Part shown: positions 1 to 6,873 of the stretch, piece by piece
Numbering within the stretch: the first letter of the stretch is position 1
Layout: every line of letters starts with the position of its first letter
Source: a bacterium
GTDB lineage: Bacteria > UBA9089 > UBA9088
DNA: 9,964 bases
Direction of reading: 5' to 3'
Assembly (NCBI GenBank): GCA_040756715.1
Contig: JBFLYE010000074.1
Span: forward strand, 1-9,964
Translations under genes and position numbers: made by a program
The notes under the pieces: generated by a model
Database searches by the model: none
The model's input: the letters and a program-made list of their open reading frames with translations, nothing else
Told to the model about the DNA's origin: nothing

Positions 1-10
1 ACTTAAACCT

Positions 11-46
11 TCAATTCAAAATTCAAAATTTAGAATTCAAAATTTC
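11..46. repeat. AT-rich short repeat tract (AATTCAAAA-type units)
   Basis: The motif AATTCAAAA or AATTCAAAATT occurs about three times in close succession. The tract lies just downstream, on the minus strand, of the broken restriction-endonuclease remnant. It resembles in style the heptamer-like arrays at 7018-7114 and 8180-8219, although the unit differs. The rest of 1-116 shows no gene that I can support. Confidence 0.45.
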
Positions 47-116
47 TTAAAAGGTGGATGAATTTTTAACAGATAAACACAACCCTATCTATTTTTGCAC
101 TAAGTAATGGAAGATA

Positions 117-435
117 CTATAAGTATTTGTTTTTCTTGATTTCTTCTTTAGACATAACCCAATATACTATTCTTTCTATCCAGACACCAATGAAAATAAA
201 GACATCAGCCATATCCACTTTAATCTGTTGATAATTCATCCAAAAAGGTTCATCTGAACCATATCTTAAAGCCTTCTCCATTTCTTTATCAAGTAAGAAC
301 ATAAGCATATATTCATATTCCAAAAGGAAAAACCGACTTCAAACTTCCCAACCTTGCATTAAGCAATTGGTAGTTTTTAGGTTTTAAATTTTGAATCAAA
401 CCTTCCAAATATTGCTTCAATTGTTTTATATCCAT
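117..435 (-). pseudogene. Remnant of a type II restriction endonuclease, frameshifted and internally deleted
   Basis: An ATG at 435-433 overlaps the end of the methyltransferase gene by 10 bases and opens a 40-residue frame (MDIKQLKQYLEG... to ...SLKSVFPFGI) that stops at 315-313. The next frame, open from 338 to the TAG at 119-117, continues with LEYEYMLMFLLDKE and then SDEPFWMNYQQIK and DVFIFIGVWIERIVYWVMS. A single base change in the T-run at 322-325 would join the two frames. From memory of restriction endonucleases, I recognise an N-terminal piece of the type SLKSVFPF..YEY..LL and a C-terminal piece of the type PFWMN.QQIK...DVFI.IGVW...YWV. The central D...ExK-type catalytic stretch that normally separates them is absent, and the end stops early at KNKYL. 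Even when the frames are joined only about 106 residues remain, much shorter than such enzymes. It is therefore probably inactive. Family assignment is by recall, not by search. Confidence 0.5.
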
Positions 436-1475
436 TTTTTCTTTTCGTCTTCTATTTCAGGAAATGGATTCCTCCATTGCCATCCTGTTTGTCTTGTCTT
501 TCTAAAATGTTCTAATCTTCTTATCGTAATCTCAGCAAATATTGGGTCAATATCAAATGTATAAACCCTTCTTTTTAATCTTTCTCCCGCAATTAGACTT
601 GTCCCAGAATGGGCAAAAAAGTCTACAGCCAAATCCTTTTCATTCGTGGCTGAAAGAATTATTCTCTCTATTGCTTTCAAGGGTTTTTGGGCATAACACC
701 CAGGGACATTTTCTTCCATTCTATAAAATACTTGCTGAACATCTACCCATACATTCCCTGCCCTAATATACCTTGATTTGCTTCGCTCTAAATTTTCTGT
801 AATCTTACCGCTTATCTCTTTGTAGTACCCCCTTAATATTTTAGGAATATCAGTGTATTCGGCATCTACATTAAAATTGGGATTGCCTTTAATATAATAA
901 AGAAGCTCTTGTCTTATCCACATCCAGTTTTTTTGCGTTCCATAACCCCTTTGATTTCTTAAAGTGATAATATTTTTAGGTCTTATTTCCTTAAATTTTC
1001 TCATCAGAATAATAAAATCAGGAAGAGGCTGAAGGTTATCTTTATAATCTGCCCCTAACCATATATAAAAATGGGCATCTTTATCCGTTACTAAAATTGC
1101 ATTTTGCACCCATTTTTCTGAAAACTCTAAGTAATTTTTTATGTTTATTTTGAAAAGTGCATTCGTATTTGCATTGCCAATTGCTACATTATAAGGTGGA
1201 TCATTTACAACCAACCTGGCTTTTTCATTAACCATAATCTTTTTAACATCTTCCAGTTTTGTGGCATCTAATACACCAACCTTATGTCCCTGAATTGGGT
1301 CTTCCCATATATCACCATATTTTAACCTGCATAATGGCAATATCCTTTTCTGTAATTCTCCATGAAGGTCTAACCGCTTAAGACACTCGGTAGTTCCACC
1401 CTTTTTTTCTACCCCATCTTGGGTCAACAATTCACTATTGGTCGGGCTTTCCACAATGATAAGGGGTTTGTTCAT
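426..1475 (-). CDS. Site-specific DNA methyltransferase, beta class (N4-cytosine or N6-adenine)
   Basis: This 349-residue protein transfers a methyl group from S-adenosylmethionine to an exocyclic amino group in DNA. The catalytic motif IV, DPPYN, is at residues 92-96. The SAM-binding part follows it: the QKPLKAIERII segment (263-273, motif X type), VDFFAHSGTS (284-293, motif I) and FDIDP (307-311, motif II). Catalytic motif before SAM motif is the beta order of the N6_N4_Mtase family. The frame is uninterrupted and the length is normal, so the enzyme is likely active. The ATG at 1475 has no strong Shine-Dalgarno sequence. A broken restriction-endonuclease-like gene overlaps its 3' end, so this is the surviving half of a restriction-modification pair. 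The recognition sequence and the methylated base cannot be read from the sequence. Confidence 0.93.
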   Translation of the reverse strand: MNKPLIIVESPTNSELLTQDGVEKKGGTTECLKRLDLHGELQKRILPLCRLKYGDIWEDPIQGHKVGVLDATKLEDVKKIMVNEKARLVVNDPPYNVAIGNANTNALFKINIKNYLEFSEKWVQNAILVTDKDAHFYIWLGADYKDNLQPLPDFIILMRKFKEIRPKNIITLRNQRGYGTQKNWMWIRQELLYYIKGNPNFNVDAEYTDIPKILRGYYKEISGKITENLERSKSRYIRAGNVWVDVQQVFYRMEENVPGCYAQKPLKAIERIILSATNEKDLAVDFFAHSGTSLIAGERLKRRVYTFDIDPIFAEITIRRLEHFRKTRQTGWQWRNPFPEIEDEKKKWI

Positions 1476-1614
1476 TGTGAAGTAAAAATATATTCACATC
1501 CCTATTTTTTGTCAATCATTTTGTTCTAAAATGTAGTTACCATAGAAAAACCTAGACAAAAATTATAACTTAATTTAAAATAAATTCTTTATTAAAATAA
1601 AAGGAGGAAGAAAA
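1476..1614. promoter_or_regulatory. Divergent intergenic region holding the operon promoter
   Basis: This 139-base AT-rich gap separates the divergently transcribed methyltransferase and ppdK genes, so promoters for both must lie here or nearby. A weak sigma-70-like candidate towards ppdK is TTGTCA at 1509-1514, a 17-base spacer and TGTAGT at 1532-1537. That -10 box is a poor match and the call is tentative. I see no convincing operator or riboswitch. Confidence 0.3.
1601..1607 (+). promoter_or_regulatory. Strong ribosome binding site of ppdK
   Basis: AAGGAGG lies 7 bases before the ATG at 1615. It is the best Shine-Dalgarno match in the window, fixes the ppdK start, and suggests strong translation of the first gene of the operon. 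Confidence 0.85.
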
Positions 1615-4263
1615 ATGGCAAAGTATGTATATTTCTTCGGAAATGGAAAGGCAGATGGAGGGACAGGGTTAAAATCCCTCTTGGGAGGAAAGGGTGCTGA
1701 CTTAGCTGAGATGACCAACATTGGGATTCCGGTTCCCCCCGGATTTACCATTTCAACCGAGGTTTGTAGCTATTATTATAAGAATAGTGAATATCCCGAA
1801 GGTCTAAGGGATGAGGTTGAAAAGGCTTTGGAAAAGCTGGAAAATGCAATGCAAAGGGGGTTTGGAAATAAGGAAAACCCCCTTTTGGTTTCTGTTCGCT
1901 CTGGTGCGCCAATTTCAATGCCGGGAATGATGGATACAATCCTTAATCTGGGCTTAAATGATGAGACAATAAAGGGCTTTATAAAGCAGACAGGAAACGA
2001 GAGGACAGCCTACGATGCCTATAGAAGGTTTATCCAAATGTTTTCTGATATTGTCCTTAAAATAGAGATTAAGAAATTTGAGGATATCCTTTCTTCTAAA
2101 AAGAGAAAAAAGGGTGTTGTCTATGATATTGAGCTTGACTGTGAAGACCTTAAGGAAGTTGTGAAGGATTACAAAAGGCTGGTTGCTTCAGAGAAAAAGG
2201 ATTTTCCACAAGACCCAAGGGAACAGCTATGGATGTCTATTGATACAGTATTTGGAAGCTGGCATAACAAAAGGGCTATTGAGTACAGAAGGATATACAA
2301 AATCTCCGATACATTAGGAACAGCGGTAAATGTCCAGGCAATGGTCTTTGGAAATATGGGAGATACATCGGGAACAGGCGTTGCATTTACAAGAAATCCC
2401 TCAAATGGCGAAAAGAGGCTTTATGGCGAGTATCTTATCAATGCCCAAGGAGAGGATGTTGTTGCCGGGATAAGGACACCAAAGCACATCTCTCATCTTC
2501 ACGATCAGATGCCCAATATTTACAAAGAATTTGAAAGGATTGCAAAGCTTCTTGAAAAGCATTACAAGGATATGCAGGACATAGAATTTACCATTGAGAA
2601 TGGAAATTTATATATCCTCCAGACAAGAAAGGGAAAGAGAACACCAGCCTCCTCGGTCAAAATTGCTGTGGATATGGTAAAGGAGAAGCTGATTACAAAG
2701 GATACCGCATTATTAAGGGTTGAAGCAGGTAGTTTAAAAGCCCTCCTTCACCCCCAGATTGACCCAAGTGCGGATATTTCTTCTGATTGCACAGGCCTTC
2801 CTGCATCCCCTGGGGTTGCTATTGGAAAGATTGTCTTTTCTCCCGATGATGCTGTAAAGATGTCAGAGAAGGATAAGGTTATCCTTGTAAGGGAGGAGAC
2901 ATCTCCCGATGACATCCATGGAATGGCTGTATCAGAGGGAATCCTTACTGCAAGGGGTGGAATGACATCGCATGCCGCTGTGGTTGCTCGGGGGATGGGA
3001 AAGCCCTGTGTCTGCGGATGTGAGATAATAAAGATTGATGAGAAGAAAAAGGAGCTAGAGGTAGAGAAAAAGAGGCTAAAGGAGGGCGATGAGATAACCA
3101 TAGATGGAACAACGGGCAGGGTTTATCTTTCTCGCATTCCATTCATTATTCCACCAAGGATAACCGATGAGCTAAATACCCTTCTTACATGGGCTGATCA
3201 GAAAAGGAGGCTTCGTGTTCGCACAAATGCCGATGACCCAGAGAGTGCAAAAAAGGCAAGGGAATTTGGTGCAGAGGGAATAGGTCTATGCAGAACAGAG
3301 CATATGTTCTTTGGAGAGGAAAGACTTCCCATTATGCAAGAAATGATAATGGCAGAAAAAGAGTTGGATAGGAGAAAGGCATTGGACAAGCTCCTCTCAT
3401 TCCAGAGGGAAGATTTTATGGGAATCTTTAGAGCAATGCAAGGCCTTCCTGTAACCATAAGGCTGCTTGACCCGCCTTTACATGAATTCCTTCCAAAGCA
3501 TGAGGAATTAAGGATTGAGCTTATAAAATTAAGGGTTGAGGATAAAGAGCAAGAAAGACAAAAAGAGATTGAGAAGCTATTGCATAAGGTTTCTAATCTC
3601 TCTGAGATAAACCCAATGCTAGGCTTAAGGGGATGCAGGCTTGGGATAGTTTATCCTGAGATCTCCGAGATGCAAACAAGGGCAATCTTAGAGGCAGCCT
3701 GTATCTTGGCAAAGAAGGGAATAGAGGTTTTCCCAGAGATAATGATTCCTTTGGTTTCAGATAAACAAGAATTTGATGAACAAAAAATGGTAGTAGATAA
3801 GACAGCAGAAAGGGTATTTAAGGAGCAGGGGATTAAGGTAAAATACATGGTTGGAACAATGATTGAGGTTCCCAGGGCGAGCCTTGTGGCAGACAAAATT
3901 GCAGAAAGTGCTGAATTTTTCTCCTTTGGAACAAATGACCTAACCCAGATGACCTTTGCCTTCTCCAGGGATGATGCAGAGAGGAAATTTCTTCCCAAGT
4001 ATTTAGTTGATAAAATATTGAAGGATAACCCATTTGAGGTATTAGACCAGGAGGGTGTGGGCGAGCTTATAAAAATGGGGGTTGAGAGGGGAAGGAAGAC
4101 AAGGAAGGAGCTTAAGGTTGGCATCTGTGGAGAGCATGGCGGAGAGCCATCCTCAGTGATATTCTGCGACAAAGCTGGCCTTGACTATGTCTCCTGTTCA
4201 CCCTATAGGGTTCCTATCGCCCGCTTAGCCGCAGCTCAGGCAAGGGTGAAAAAAGAGGGATAA
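1615..4263 (+). CDS. ppdK: Pyruvate, phosphate dikinase
   Basis: PPDK interconverts pyruvate + ATP + phosphate with phosphoenolpyruvate + AMP + pyrophosphate in the cytoplasm. It serves gluconeogenesis or PPi-linked glycolysis. The 882 residues match the usual length of about 870-890. The N-terminal nucleotide-binding domain has GGKGADLAEM near residue 24, SVRSGAPISMPGMMDT near 93, and GDTSGTGVAFTRNPS near 249. The phosphohistidine swivel domain carries TARGGMTSHAAV with the catalytic His453. The C-terminal PEP/pyruvate-binding barrel has GIGLCRTEHMF near 555, GTMIEVPRA near 747, SFGTNDLTQMT near 770, and [12 protein letters not shown] with the conserved Cys838. The gene starts the operon behind a strong RBS. 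Its 3' end is unusual: bases 4042-4235 recur exactly at 4868-5061, and its last 28 bases, encoding QARVKKEG, differ in codon choice from the second tail. The present C-terminus may therefore have been acquired by recombination. All catalytic residues are present, so the enzyme should work. Confidence 0.97.
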   Translation: MAKYVYFFGNGKADGGTGLKSLLGGKGADLAEMTNIGIPVPPGFTISTEVCSYYYKNSEYPEGLRDEVEKALEKLENAMQRGFGNKENPLLVSVRSGAPISMPGMMDTILNLGLNDETIKGFIKQTGNERTAYDAYRRFIQMFSDIVLKIEIKKFEDILSSKKRKKGVVYDIELDCEDLKEVVKDYKRLVASEKKDFPQDPREQLWMSIDTVFGSWHNKRAIEYRRIYKISDTLGTAVNVQAMVFGNMGDTSGTGVAFTRNPSNGEKRLYGEYLINAQGEDVVAGIRTPKHISHLHDQMPNIYKEFERIAKLLEKHYKDMQDIEFTIENGNLYILQTRKGKRTPASSVKIAVDMVKEKLITKDTALLRVEAGSLKALLHPQIDPSADISSDCTGLPASPGVAIGKIVFSPDDAVKMSEKDKVILVREETSPDDIHGMAVSEGILTARGGMTSHAAVVARGMGKPCVCGCEIIKIDEKKKELEVEKKRLKEGDEITIDGTTGRVYLSRIPFIIPPRITDELNTLLTWADQKRRLRVRTNADDPESAKKAREFGAEGIGLCRTEHMFFGEERLPIMQEMIMAEKELDRRKALDKLLSFQREDFMGIFRAMQGLPVTIRLLDPPLHEFLPKHEELRIELIKLRVEDKEQERQKEIEKLLHKVSNLSEINPMLGLRGCRLGIVYPEISEMQTRAILEAACILAKKGIEVFPEIMIPLVSDKQEFDEQKMVVDKTAERVFKEQGIKVKYMVGTMIEVPRASLVADKIAESAEFFSFGTNDLTQMTFAFSRDDAERKFLPKYLVDKILKDNPFEVLDQEGVGELIKMGVERGRKTRKELKVGICGEHGGEPSSVIFCDKAGLDYVSCSPYRVPIARLAAAQARVKKEG
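4042..4235 (+). repeat. Long direct repeat, left copy (end of ppdK)
   Basis: These 194 bases encode the stretch of PPDK from [15 protein letters not shown] through the Cys838 motif to IARLAAA. By eye they are identical to 4868-5061, an offset of 826 bases. Identity ends abruptly on both sides: base 4041 is A against G at 4867, and base 4236 is T against A at 5062. Between the copies lie the ppdK tail and two small genes. Confidence 0.95.
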
Positions 4264-4264
4264 T

Positions 4265-4462
4265 ATGGAAAAAGAATATGCTTGGTTTCTGTTGCAAACA
4301 GACTTAGAAAAGAGATATTCAGGTGAGTATATTGCTATTGTAGGAAATTCTGTTGTGGCACATGGAAAGGATTTTAAGAATGTTTTAAAAAAAGCAGAAA
4401 AAAAAGGTGAAGAGCCTTTTATTTATAAAGTTCCACCAAAAGACAAACTTATGGTTGTATGA
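4265..4462 (+). CDS. Small DUF5678-like protein
   Basis: A 65-residue protein with no signal peptide or membrane segment. The pattern is an aromatic start (EYAWFL), a central KRYSGEYIAIVGNSVVAHGKDF, then a charged helix (KNVLKKAEKKGEE) and [15 protein letters not shown]. This resembles the uncharacterised DUF5678 family as I remember it, whose members are of similar size; no biochemical role is known to me. The ATG is one base after the ppdK stop, and the GAGGG at 4255-4259 inside the last ppdK codons can serve as its RBS, so its translation depends on the ppdK tail that arrived with it. Its stop overlaps the protease start by ATGA at 4459-4462. The tight pairing suggests that the two products act together, but this is inference. 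Confidence 0.7.
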   Translation: MEKEYAWFLLQTDLEKRYSGEYIAIVGNSVVAHGKDFKNVLKKAEKKGEEPFIYKVPPKDKLMVV

Positions 4463-4863
4463 TTGAATTCTCTTTTGAAAAGGTATCCTCAGAGAAATTT
4501 GGCGAGGTCTTAAAACCTGTGATTCCTGTAACAATTATTGGGATGAAGAGAAAGGTAAATGTCTTTATGCTTCTTGATTCTGGGGCAGATATTTCAATGA
4601 TTCCATATTCAGTGGGAGAGGCTATTGGTATAGAATTCGATCTCTCAATGAGGGGAGAGGTTTGTGGAATAGGAGAGGGAAGTGTTCCTTATGTAGTGAG
4701 TAAAGTTAGATTCAGGATAAAAGATATTGAAATTCCATCTCGCATTGGATGGGCGTTGATTGAGGAAGTGCCACTTATTCTTGGTCGTTTAGATGTATTT
4801 CAAAAATTTGCCATAGAGTTTAGAGAATTTGAGAATAAGATTTTTCTTAAAAGTCCCCTTTAA
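4459..4863 (+). CDS. Retropepsin-like aspartic protease (clan AA)
   Basis: A single-domain protein of 134 residues. The catalytic motif is [12 protein letters not shown] (residues 38-49) with the active Asp40 in D-S-G. A glycine-rich turn, GIGEG (70-74), may belong to the flap region. The segment [17 protein letters not shown] (105-121) is the hydrophobic-hydrophobic-Gly strand typical of these folds. One D-S-G per chain means it would work as a homodimer, as retroviral proteases do. There is no signal peptide, so it is probably cytoplasmic. It overlaps the upstream DUF5678-like gene by ATGA and is presumably co-translated with it. Its stop codon sits in the palindrome CCCCTTTAAGGGG (4855-4867), which ends exactly where the second ppdK copy begins. 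The substrate is unknown. The fold call is good; activity is not proven, since many bacterial members are uncharacterised. Confidence 0.82.
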   Translation: MIEFSFEKVSSEKFGEVLKPVIPVTIIGMKRKVNVFMLLDSGADISMIPYSVGEAIGIEFDLSMRGEVCGIGEGSVPYVVSKVRFRIKDIEIPSRIGWALIEEVPLILGRLDVFQKFAIEFREFENKIFLKSPL

Positions 4864-4867
4864 GGGG
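4855..4867. repeat. 13-bp palindrome at the recombination junction
   Basis: CCCCTTTAAGGGG has 6-base arms around a single T. It contains the protease stop codon and ends at 4867; the 194-bp repeat starts at 4868. It is too short, and lacks a T-run, for a confident terminator. It may mark the right boundary of the inserted DNA. Confidence 0.5.
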
Positions 4868-5061
4868 TTAGACCAGGAGGGTGTGGGCGAGCTTATAAAA
4901 ATGGGGGTTGAGAGGGGAAGGAAGACAAGGAAGGAGCTTAAGGTTGGCATCTGTGGAGAGCATGGCGGAGAGCCATCCTCAGTGATATTCTGCGACAAAG
5001 CTGGCCTTGACTATGTCTCCTGTTCACCCTATAGGGTTCCTATCGCCCGCTTAGCCGCAGC
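4868..5061 (+). repeat. Long direct repeat, right copy (ppdK 3' end)
   Basis: Identical by eye over 194 bases to 4042-4235. Upstream of it the sequence is protease gene rather than ppdK, apart from a short AGG match at 4863-4865. Downstream it runs into a ppdK tail with different codons from the left copy. The pair is a substrate for homologous recombination that would delete 826 bases and restore a single ppdK gene joined to hemL. Confidence 0.95.
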
Positions 5062-5095
5062 ACAAGCGAGGATAAAGAATAAGGAAGAGGAATGA
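4868..5095 (+). pseudogene. ppdK: 5'-truncated second copy of the ppdK 3' end, with the native-looking tail
   Basis: This fragment encodes about the last 75 residues of PPDK ([14 protein letters not shown] to [17 protein letters not shown]), including the Cys838 region but none of the nucleotide-binding or phosphohistidine domains, so it cannot be a dikinase. The frame stays open upstream to a TTG at 4829 (88 codons in total), overlapping the protease gene in another frame; an internal ATG at 4901 is another possible start. The stop overlaps the hemL start by ATGA (5092-5095), and the tail holds AAGGAAGAGG, the hemL RBS. This is probably the original end of ppdK, left behind when the two-gene cassette came in. 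Whether a short peptide is made is unknown, but translation through it may still help hemL expression. Confidence 0.85.
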
Positions 5096-6375
5096 AAAAC
5101 TCCCCGAACATAAAAGACCTATACGAAAGAGCTCTTCAATATATACCAGGTGGTATAAATAGTCCAGCAAGGGCATTCAGGCCGGTTAAAGAAAAGCCAA
5201 TATTTGTTGAAAAAGGCTCGGGTGCTTATATTTTTGATAAGGAAGGAAAGAAATATATAGACCATTGCCTTTCTTTTGGTGCAATTATCTTAGGTCATAG
5301 CCATTCAAGGGTATCTTCTGCTATAAAAGAGGCAATAGACAAAGGAACAAACTTTGGTCTTTCAACAGAGAAAGAGGTTATTTTATCAGAGATAATCTGC
5401 AAGGCAATTCCATCTATTGAGAAAATAAGGCTTGTTAATTCAGGGACAGAGGCGGTTATGTCTGCTATTAGGCTTAGCCGAGGATGGACAAAAAGAAAAA
5501 GAATAATAAAATTTGAGGGTGGCTACCATGGCTGTGTTGATTCCCTCCTTGTCTCTTGTGGCTCATCCTTAACAACACTTGGAGTTCCAACCAGCTCTGG
5601 GATTCCAGAAGAATTTTTTCAAACAACAATTGTTCTTCCATATAATAACATTCCTTCATTTAAGGCAATAATTGAAAAATACCATCCTGAGATTGCCGCT
5701 GTTATTGTAGAGCCAATTGCGGGAAATATGGGTGTTATCCCAGCAAATTTGGAGTTCTTAAGGGTTTTAAGGGAAGAGACAGAGAAATACAAAATCCTCC
5801 TTATCTTTGACGAGATAATCACAGGCTTTAGATTATGCTTTGGCGGATTTCAAAATATTATTGGAATAAAGCCAGATATTACATTATTAGGAAAGATAAT
5901 TGGAGGTGGCTTGCCGATTGGTGCCTATGGTGGAAAAAAGGAGATAATGGATTGTCTTGCACCAGATGGAGATGTATTTTCTGCAGGAACATTCTCAGGA
6001 AATCCCATTGTTGCATCATGTGGCATTTCTGTTTTAAATATTTTAAAGGAGGAAAACCCATACAACCTGCTTGAGAAAAAGACAAAATACCTTTTAGAAG
6101 GCCTTTCTGGATGTGTCAAGGTAAATCAAGTTGGCTCAATGTTTACCATCTTCTTTACAGATAGCCCTGTATTTGATTACAAGTCTGCAAAGACCTCTGA
6201 TTGCGAAAGGTTTGCCAATTTTTTCAAAGGGCTGCTAAATAAAGGGATATATTTTCCACCCTCCCAATTTGAGGCTTGCTTTATTTCTACCTGCCATACA
6301 GATAAAGATATAGAGAAGACAAAAAAGGCAATTAATTTTTCCTTTGCAAATTTAAATTATAATATTGTAAAATAA
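5092..6375 (+). CDS. hemL: Glutamate-1-semialdehyde 2,1-aminomutase
   Basis: This PLP enzyme converts glutamate-1-semialdehyde to 5-aminolevulinate, the last step of the C5 route to tetrapyrroles. It is 427 residues long, the usual size. Fold-type-I aminotransferase features are in order: [12 protein letters not shown] near residue 18, the PLP phosphate-site region [16 protein letters not shown] (115-130), [13 protein letters not shown] (141-153), [11 protein letters not shown] with Asp240 for the PLP ring nitrogen, and [17 protein letters not shown] with Lys268 as the Schiff-base lysine. [10 protein letters not shown] (296-305) is also typical. INSPARAF and GAYGG favour HemL over other class III aminotransferases. 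Its ATG overlaps the stop of the ppdK fragment by four bases, and AAGGAAGAGG just before it is the RBS. No other heme gene is in the window. Confidence 0.95.
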   Translation: MKNSPNIKDLYERALQYIPGGINSPARAFRPVKEKPIFVEKGSGAYIFDKEGKKYIDHCLSFGAIILGHSHSRVSSAIKEAIDKGTNFGLSTEKEVILSEIICKAIPSIEKIRLVNSGTEAVMSAIRLSRGWTKRKRIIKFEGGYHGCVDSLLVSCGSSLTTLGVPTSSGIPEEFFQTTIVLPYNNIPSFKAIIEKYHPEIAAVIVEPIAGNMGVIPANLEFLRVLREETEKYKILLIFDEIITGFRLCFGGFQNIIGIKPDITLLGKIIGGGLPIGAYGGKKEIMDCLAPDGDVFSAGTFSGNPIVASCGISVLNILKEENPYNLLEKKTKYLLEGLSGCVKVNQVGSMFTIFFTDSPVFDYKSAKTSDCERFANFFKGLLNKGIYFPPSQFEACFISTCHTDKDIEKTKKAINFSFANLNYNIVK

Positions 6376-6393
6376 AATGTCAAATATGAAATT

Positions 6394-6873
6394 ATGGTTA
6401 TCTTGGGAATTGATCCAGGGATTGCTCAAACCGGATATGGAATAATCGAGGAAAATAAAGGTTTAAGGCTAATTAAAGCAGGTATTATCAAAACAGACAA
6501 AAAGATGCCAAAGGAAAAGAGGCTTCTTTTTTTATATAAGAGGCTTTTAGAAATAATCAAAGAATTTTCTCCAGAGTCTTGTGGGATAGAAGATGTCTTC
6601 TTTTTTAAGAATGCAAAGACAGCAATGGGCATTGGTGAGGCAAAGGGGATATGTATCCTTGCTTCTGCTTATTCAAGCCTTCCCATCTATAACTACACAC
6701 CCCTTCAGATAAAGCAAGCAATTACAGGCTTTGGAAGGGCAACAAAGCTACAGGTTCAGGAGATGATAAAGAGGCTTCTTGGTCTTTCTTATATAATAAA
6801 GCCAGATGATGCGGCAGATGGTGTTGCCTGTGCTATATGTCATATTCAATCATTATGGAGCAAAAATATTTAA
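6394..6873 (+). CDS. ruvC: Crossover junction endodeoxyribonuclease RuvC
   Basis: RuvC resolves Holliday junctions by paired nicks, acting with the RuvAB branch-migration motor. The 159 residues match the family. Catalytic acidic residues of the RNase H-like fold are visible: Asp7 in ILGIDPGIAQTGYG, Glu66 in CGIEDVFF, and Asp139 and Asp142 in KPDDAADGVACA. FFKNAKTAMGIGEAKG (70-85) and YTPLQIKQAITGFGRATK (101-118) are also family signatures. It begins 18 bases after hemL without a clear RBS, so coupling is possible. Its end overlaps the next gene. ruvA and ruvB are not in the window. Confidence 0.95.
   Translation: MVILGIDPGIAQTGYGIIEENKGLRLIKAGIIKTDKKMPKEKRLLFLYKRLLEIIKEFSPESCGIEDVFFFKNAKTAMGIGEAKGICILASAYSSLPIYNYTPLQIKQAITGFGRATKLQVQEMIKRLLGLSYIIKPDDAADGVACAICHIQSLWSKNI

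Noticed and set aside
542-766. Plus-strand frame of 74 codons inside the methyltransferase gene
   Set aside because: Opposite strand of the conserved SAM-binding motifs; no RBS or recognisable domain.
2748-3101. Minus-strand open frame of 117 codons within ppdK
   Set aside because: Serine- and phenylalanine-rich low-complexity translation opposite the phosphohistidine domain; no family features.
3651-4172. Minus-strand open frame of 173 codons within ppdK, with a near-identical start again at 4789-4998
   Set aside because: Both are antisense shadows of the duplicated ppdK 3' end; they share sequence only because the DNA is duplicated.
4236-4867. Insertion sequence or transposon with terminal inverted repeats
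   Set aside because: No transposase, no inverted repeats matching at the two ends, and the duplication (194 bp) is far longer than a target-site duplication.
5835-6074. Plus-strand frame of 79 codons inside hemL
   Set aside because: Trp/Lys/Cys-rich out-of-frame shadow over the conserved PLP-lysine region of hemL.
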